DNA of 27,205 bases from NCBI GenBank assembly GCA_002417975.1, contig DIDE01000005.1:1-27205 (forward strand). Reading direction: 5' to 3'. The DNA comes from Eggerthellaceae bacterium UBA5808 (lineage in GTDB: Bacteria; Actinomycetota; Coriobacteriia; Coriobacteriales; Eggerthellaceae). Shown piece after piece: positions 23,949 to 27,205 of this stretch. Within the stretch, counting starts at the first letter, position 1. Every line of letters starts with the position of its first letter. The position numbers and the translations under genes were made by a program. The notes under the pieces are model-generated. The model was not told the DNA's origin, did no database searches, and saw only the letters and a list, made by a program, of their open reading frames with translations.

Positions 23949-25601
23949 TTACGCCTGCTCCTGCTTTGCGGCGAGTGACGACGCATGTCGCTCAACAATG
24001 TACTCCCTGACAAGCAGTACAAAAAGAATACCCATTACGATCATGTAGCCGATAACTGCACCAGGAAGACCCGTAAAGTTGATCAAAAGCGGAAGAATAA
24101 TCAGCGATGCAACAAACGTAACTAAATACAATTTTGTAACAACTTTTTGTCTGCGCATAACGGTAATGACCTGATAAAGGAAGTCGATGCCTGCCGTCAT
24201 TCCGCCAGCCGCCAACATAATGAAGCTCAGATCGCGGAAATCACTAAAGTCGATGCCATAGAGGAAACTCATAATCGGAATGCCGATCCATCCCATAACA
24301 CCAACAGCAATAACGGTGATAACAACAATAAGTGCGAGCATGACAACAATGAACAGATCAAAACGACGACGATGGTCAAGGTCAGCCCATGCTTGAGCCA
24401 TACGAACCAAAAGAGGACGATAGATAAATCCAGCCACAATTAGAATTGCCTGCGCCGGAAAGTACAACGCATTAAAATACAGCTGATTATCGTAGGTAAG
24501 CACACCGTCCATAACAAACTTAGGCATCGCATCGATTAACGCATATAGGAACAATGCAGCGAACAACGGAAAACAGTCACGGAATAAATCAGCAACACTT
24601 CCCAAGCTACAACGACGAGACTTTGGCGTTTCGAATAACGCAAGCGGAAGCGTCACAATCAGCAACGATGCGATTGCCACAATAGCCATCGCGACACTAG
24701 CGATACCAAGATCGCGCGTTACCGCCAGCACGATAATGAAGCCGATAAAAACGACAAGCGATCGAAATGTTTGGGAAATTCCTGCAAGGTACAACTTATC
24801 ATGCTGCTGCAAACGACCTTCGTATACATCAGCAAGTCCGTCAACCATCTTATAGATAAATACACCCATGCTAATAGAAAACATTTGCGCATCGTAGCCT
24901 CGCAACGCGCATAACCCCCAGCCGACCAACAGCATGATTGCGCAGGTTAAAAGCCTATTAATGCGGTAGTCAACAAATGAATGTTTCTCGGAAAGGTCAG
25001 ATATCTGGTAGGCGCGCACGCCATAGTTTGCAAGGATCATCAAAAGCGTGCCTGTAACAAAGGCAAGCGAGAACATACCTGCTTGCTCGACCCCTGATAG
25101 CTGCGTAACAACAATCGTTAAGATCGGGAAAACCATGCCCCAAGCGGTGTAGCCAATAGTATTCCAAATATAATCGCGCGATGTTCGATGCGATTCATAG
25201 CGTTCTTCCTGATCGCTAAAAGATCTATCGGATGCCGCACCAAGCAGACGATCCCACCATCCATTGACAAGCCGATGAACAGGTCCATTATGCTTTTTGC
25301 CAGGACGCACTTCCTGCATCTGAGGATTTGCAGGACTGCGCTGAAACGAAGGATCATTGCTGTCGGAAGGCGATACTAGCGATGAACGAGTATTACTGTC
25401 AGTTGTGTGTGTCGAAGCTGTATAAGCATCACCATCAGCTGATGGTGACATTGATGAACGAGAGTTTTGGTCGCCTGACGACGCTATTGACGAGCGAGAC
25501 CTTCTTTCGGAAGGACTCATCGGTCGATGAATCTGATCCGACGAGTGTCGCCGTGATGGACGCCGAGATGGTCGATTTTGTTCTGGTCGTTCTCTATCCA
25601 C
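23949..25601 (-). CDS. Second polysaccharide flippase with disordered N-terminal tail
   Basis: A 550-residue membrane protein. The C-terminal 410 residues have about 12 to 14 hydrophobic segments and the family stretch DYIWNTIGYTAWGMVFPILT, then SGVEQAGMFSLAFVTGTLLM and YGVRAYQISDL, typical of the Gram-positive Wzx-like group in which Y-Q-x-S-D and G-V-x-x-A-G recur. The first 140 residues are hydrophilic, rich in Ser, Arg and Asp, with three related units at about 35-46, 47-58 and 71-82 (xRSS-hydrophobic-xxS..D). The start is GTG 25601 with AAAGGA 12 nt ahead, a rather long spacing, so an internal start is possible; the nearest ATGs lie well inside. It precedes the second LCP gene. It would flip a lipid-linked glycan; cargo unknown. 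Confidence 0.86.
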   Translation of the reverse strand: MDRERPEQNRPSRRPSRRHSSDQIHRPMSPSERRSRSSIASSGDQNSRSSMSPSADGDAYTASTHTTDSNTRSSLVSPSDSNDPSFQRSPANPQMQEVRPGKKHNGPVHRLVNGWWDRLLGAASDRSFSDQEERYESHRTSRDYIWNTIGYTAWGMVFPILTIVVTQLSGVEQAGMFSLAFVTGTLLMILANYGVRAYQISDLSEKHSFVDYRINRLLTCAIMLLVGWGLCALRGYDAQMFSISMGVFIYKMVDGLADVYEGRLQQHDKLYLAGISQTFRSLVVFIGFIIVLAVTRDLGIASVAMAIVAIASLLIVTLPLALFETPKSRRCSLGSVADLFRDCFPLFAALFLYALIDAMPKFVMDGVLTYDNQLYFNALYFPAQAILIVAGFIYRPLLVRMAQAWADLDHRRRFDLFIVVMLALIVVITVIAVGVMGWIGIPIMSFLYGIDFSDFRDLSFIMLAAGGMTAGIDFLYQVITVMRRQKVVTKLYLVTFVASLIILPLLINFTGLPGAVIGYMIVMGILFVLLVREYIVERHASSLAAKQEQA

Positions 25602-25693
25602 AGACTCACACTATCCTTTTAGCAACGTCTGTCGCATAATTACGGCGATACCATTCTTTGATTCAGTAACGTCATTCATTGAGCTCAACGATA

Positions 25694-25743
25694 CCAATCG
25701 CTCGATTAGATAATGCCAATCATCTGATTAGACAATATCAATC
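25694..25743. promoter_or_regulatory. Operator-like array AATC-N4-GATT with 22-bp period
   Basis: Two adjacent 22-bp units start at 25694 and 25716. Each contains CCAATC-N4-GATTAGA. The inverted repeat AATC-N4-GATT occurs at 25696-25707 and 25718-25729, and a third AATC half-site follows at 25740, again 22 bp on. A spacing of two helical turns puts the sites on one face of the DNA. It lies about 95-140 bp upstream of the second flippase start. A regulator-binding array is the natural reading; no regulator is identified. Confidence 0.5.
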
Positions 25744-25958
25744 AGACACCTTTACTTATTGCTTTCCTAAATGGTACTACACCGAGAAAGTACAAGCATG
25801 ATCGGATTCAAATCTCTATGCGTCATGCACCGTATGCGATAGGTACGTTGCTGTTTCATTGCTGAGTAATCAATAAGCTATATTCGATGATAATCCGATA
25901 CGATTGTGCAACTAATATGCTATTTACGTAGCGTGATACATCGTAGACATGACGGAAT

Positions 25959-26369
25959 GTGTTCGCGATGGCGGATAGAAGCCGAAACGCGCGATTTTTT
26001 CACCCACATGATATCGGACATTTTCTGAATACTATAGGTCGCGGTTCTCATCAGGTGTTATGGAGACGTTTTACCTATTGTATACGTTCGAAAAACACGA
26101 ATCGGCTTCTGTTCGTCAGCGTTTCATCCAAGATCAATACATTTAGGTTACGTATACGTCTCATCGGCATGTTCATTGATCAGAACGTATTCGAAGATGC
26201 TACATCGGGGATACGTATACGTTACGATGGCCCTTCTCGCAGTCAGGCTGTATTCGAAGATGCTACCTTGACATCTCCTATACGTCTCAACGGCATGTCC
26301 CTTTGCAAAGATTTATTCGATGGTTCTGCATCGAGGTCTCTTATGGGTCTCAACGATGTATTCCTCTAA
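25959..26369 (+). CDS. Unrecognised open frame containing 21-residue repeats
   Basis: A 136-codon plus-strand frame from a GTG with little Shine-Dalgarno support (GGA close by). I do not recognise the product. The N-terminal half is basic and His/Arg/Phe-rich and looks unlike a conserved protein. The C-terminal 73 residues are three and a half units of 21 residues, aligning as (I/L)RIR..G....Q.VFEDAT.. with a last unit cut short by the stop. The unit length equals the 63-nt DNA period, so the frame is preserved through all copies; other frames on either strand are broken by stops. It may be the remnant of a longer repeat protein, or simply a repeat that happens to stay open. Confidence 0.25.
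   Translation: MFAMADRSRNARFFHPHDIGHFLNTIGRGSHQVLWRRFTYCIRSKNTNRLLFVSVSSKINTFRLRIRLIGMFIDQNVFEDATSGIRIRYDGPSRSQAVFEDATLTSPIRLNGMSLCKDLFDGSASRSLMGLNDVFL
26147..26369. repeat. Degenerate tandem repeat, period exactly 63 nt
   Basis: Units begin at about 26147, 26210, 26273 and 26336 (the last truncated). Fixed landmarks recur exactly 63 nt apart: TACGT at 26155, 26218 and 26281; GTATTCGAAGATGCTAC at 26187 and 26250, with the related TATTCGATG at 26314; and GTCTCAACG at 26284 and 26347. The palindrome ACGTATACGT occurs in the first two units (26150 and 26213). Confidence 0.75.
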
Positions 26370-26404
26370 GGAGCCACATTCAATTTGCTACATCGATATC
26401 TGTG

Positions 26405-27205
26405 TTACCCAACGTGCGACGATTTGTCTGCATTGATATGAGCATCAGCATCGGTATTAGTATCGGTATCCTGCGTTGAAGATGCAGGATAATCAACACG
26501 GTCTCCACGCTGACAAGTCGCTTTCATACGCGCCTTGCATGCATACATATAACTATCCGCAAGGGACAAAAGACGGTGCATCGAGGTTTCTTGTTCTTCA
26601 CGAGATATTGCATACCCATAAGCGAAGCTCAGATAATCGCCCGACTGAACATCATCAAGCCCCTCATAGTTTTTATCACGATGAGCCTCAATGCGAAGAT
26701 TCTTGATGAACGCCTGTGCATCAGCATCCGTATAGTTTGTCGTAATAGTAATGAATTCATCGCCACCAAAACGGCCAATAAACATACGTTCAGGCGCAAC
26801 CTGCTTAAGAAGTGCAGCAAAATCGGCAATGAGAATATCGCCTGTTTCGTGTCCAAATACATCGTTAACATACTTGAGATTATTGAGGTCAAACATCATG
26901 CAGCATACAGGCTCATCTACTTTTCCGATAGAGCGATCAAGTTGCTCTTCGCATGCACGCTTACCAGGTAGTCCTGTTCCGATGTCAACATAGGCAATCT
27001 TGTTAAGCTGCTTATTCTGACGCATAACGCGAAGCGTCTGAGCGCCGCTCGGAATTCCAAGCCCTGCGAGAGCAAGCATAATCACTACAGTCCAGAACCC
27101 ATACATTTGTAAGTTAGATTCCTGCTGAAGCGAATAAGCTTCAAGGTCATCCATGGTTTTAGACGAAAGATCGTAAAATGTGCCCGACTCTTCATAAAGC
27201 TTTGA
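26405..27205 (-). CDS. Membrane-linked diguanylate cyclase (GGDEF), 5' end missing
   Basis: The C-terminal part of a protein that makes the second messenger c-di-GMP. The frame stays open to the right edge, so the N-terminus, with a probable sensor region, lies outside; an internal ATG at 27154 is unlikely to be the start. Seen: a membrane helix MYGFWTVVIMLALAGLGIPS, a short linker helix (LRVMRQNKQLNKIA), YVDIGTGLPGKRACEEQL (the usual D-x-L-T-G-L-P-N-R start of the domain, altered), CMMFDLNNLKYVNDVFGHETGD with the metal-binding Asp, RFGGDEF with intact signature, and SFAYGYAI...RLLSLADSYMYACKARMK. The inhibitory RxxD site five residues before GGDEF is absent (PERM there). The end is an Asp/Thr-rich tail. 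Active-site residues look functional. Confidence 0.9.
   Translation of the reverse strand, partial: SKLYEESGTFYDLSSKTMDDLEAYSLQQESNLQMYGFWTVVIMLALAGLGIPSGAQTLRVMRQNKQLNKIAYVDIGTGLPGKRACEEQLDRSIGKVDEPVCCMMFDLNNLKYVNDVFGHETGDILIADFAALLKQVAPERMFIGRFGGDEFITITTNYTDADAQAFIKNLRIEAHRDKNYEGLDDVQSGDYLSFAYGYAISREEQETSMHRLLSLADSYMYACKARMKATCQRGDRVDYPASSTQDTDTNTDADAHINADKSSHVG

Larger units (their letters stand above)
25602..26404. other. 803-bp stretch with repeats and no confident gene
   Basis: This gap lies between the GGDEF gene and the second flippase. It holds a 22-nt-period inverted-repeat array (25694-25743), a plain AT-rich segment (about 25750-25955), and a tandem 63-nt repeat (26147-26369) inside a weak plus-strand frame. 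I saw no tRNA, no insertion-sequence ends and no strong terminator. Confidence 0.6.

Noticed and set aside
24147..24443. Plus-strand 98-codon Asn/Asp/Glu-rich frame
   Set aside because: Antisense to membrane helices of flippase 2; charged low-complexity composition is the expected shadow.
25694..26369. CRISPR array
   Set aside because: The 22-nt units directly adjoin each other and the 63-nt units are degenerate throughout; there is no alternation of constant repeats and unique spacers, and no cas gene is present.
1..27205. tRNA or rRNA genes
   Set aside because: I looked for T-arm GTTCGA-type motifs and cloverleaf context in the gaps; the few hits lie within coding regions or lack any fold.

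Overview
The window looks like chromosomal DNA of a Gram-positive, low-to-mid GC bacterium. The best guess is a Coriobacteriia-type actinobacterium. The reasons are the LCP (LytR-CpsA-Psr) proteins, the CpsB/CpsC/CpsD-type phosphatase-adaptor-kinase set, a GAAC-N4-GTTC LexA box, a UvrX/YolD-type mutasome, an LL-diaminopimelate aminotransferase and a stand-alone Elp3. The taxonomic call is inference. No tRNA, rRNA, insertion sequence or CRISPR array was seen.

Layout. (1) 1-2710: the 5' part of dapL, a YolD-like gene and a Y-family DNA polymerase on the minus strand. A small HAD phosphatase-like gene diverges from the polymerase, and a perfect SOS box set in a longer palindrome lies between them. 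(2) 2845-3018: a 57-residue membrane peptide that looks like a free-standing cell-wall sorting signal. (3) 3383-19247: a Wzx/Wzy-type capsule or exopolysaccharide locus, all on the minus strand. In order of transcription it runs: LCP ligase, CpsC adaptor, CpsD tyrosine kinase and CpsB phosphatase; then a 515-bp regulatory gap with a candidate promoter and a 30-bp palindrome; then the initiating sugar-phosphate transferase, a rhamnosyltransferase-like GT2, a large HAD-domain protein, another GT2, an acetyltransferase, the Wzy polymerase, a GT2, a GT4, the Wzx flippase and a UDP-glucose dehydrogenase. The genes between about 4.8 and 13.4 kb are visibly richer in A+T than their flanks, as expected of an exchangeable serotype-determining core.

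(4) 19451-22397: a divergent pair, a Trm9/ALKBH8-like methyltransferase (minus) and a bacterial Elp3 (plus). In eukaryotes these two activities act one after the other to make the wobble nucleoside mcm5U. Finding them side by side suggests a compact bacterial wobble-uridine pathway, and this is the most interesting point in the window. (5) 22543-25601: a second LCP protein and a second polysaccharide flippase, apparently a second glycopolymer module. (6) 25602-26404: an 803-bp region without a confident gene. It holds a 22-nt-period operator-like array and a degenerate tandem repeat of exactly 63 nt. (7) 26405-27205: the C-terminal part of a membrane-bound GGDEF protein that runs off the window.

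How the genes work together. In the capsule locus, the initiating transferase loads a sugar phosphate on undecaprenyl phosphate and the glycosyltransferases extend it. Ugd would supply UDP-glucuronate and the acetyltransferase would decorate the repeat unit. Wzx flips the unit, Wzy polymerises it under CpsB/C/D control, and the LCP protein attaches the product to the wall. Several of the envelope-polymer proteins (LCP1, LCP2, flippase 2, the initiating transferase) carry hydrophilic low-complexity N-terminal tails predicted to be cytosolic, which recurs here as a theme.
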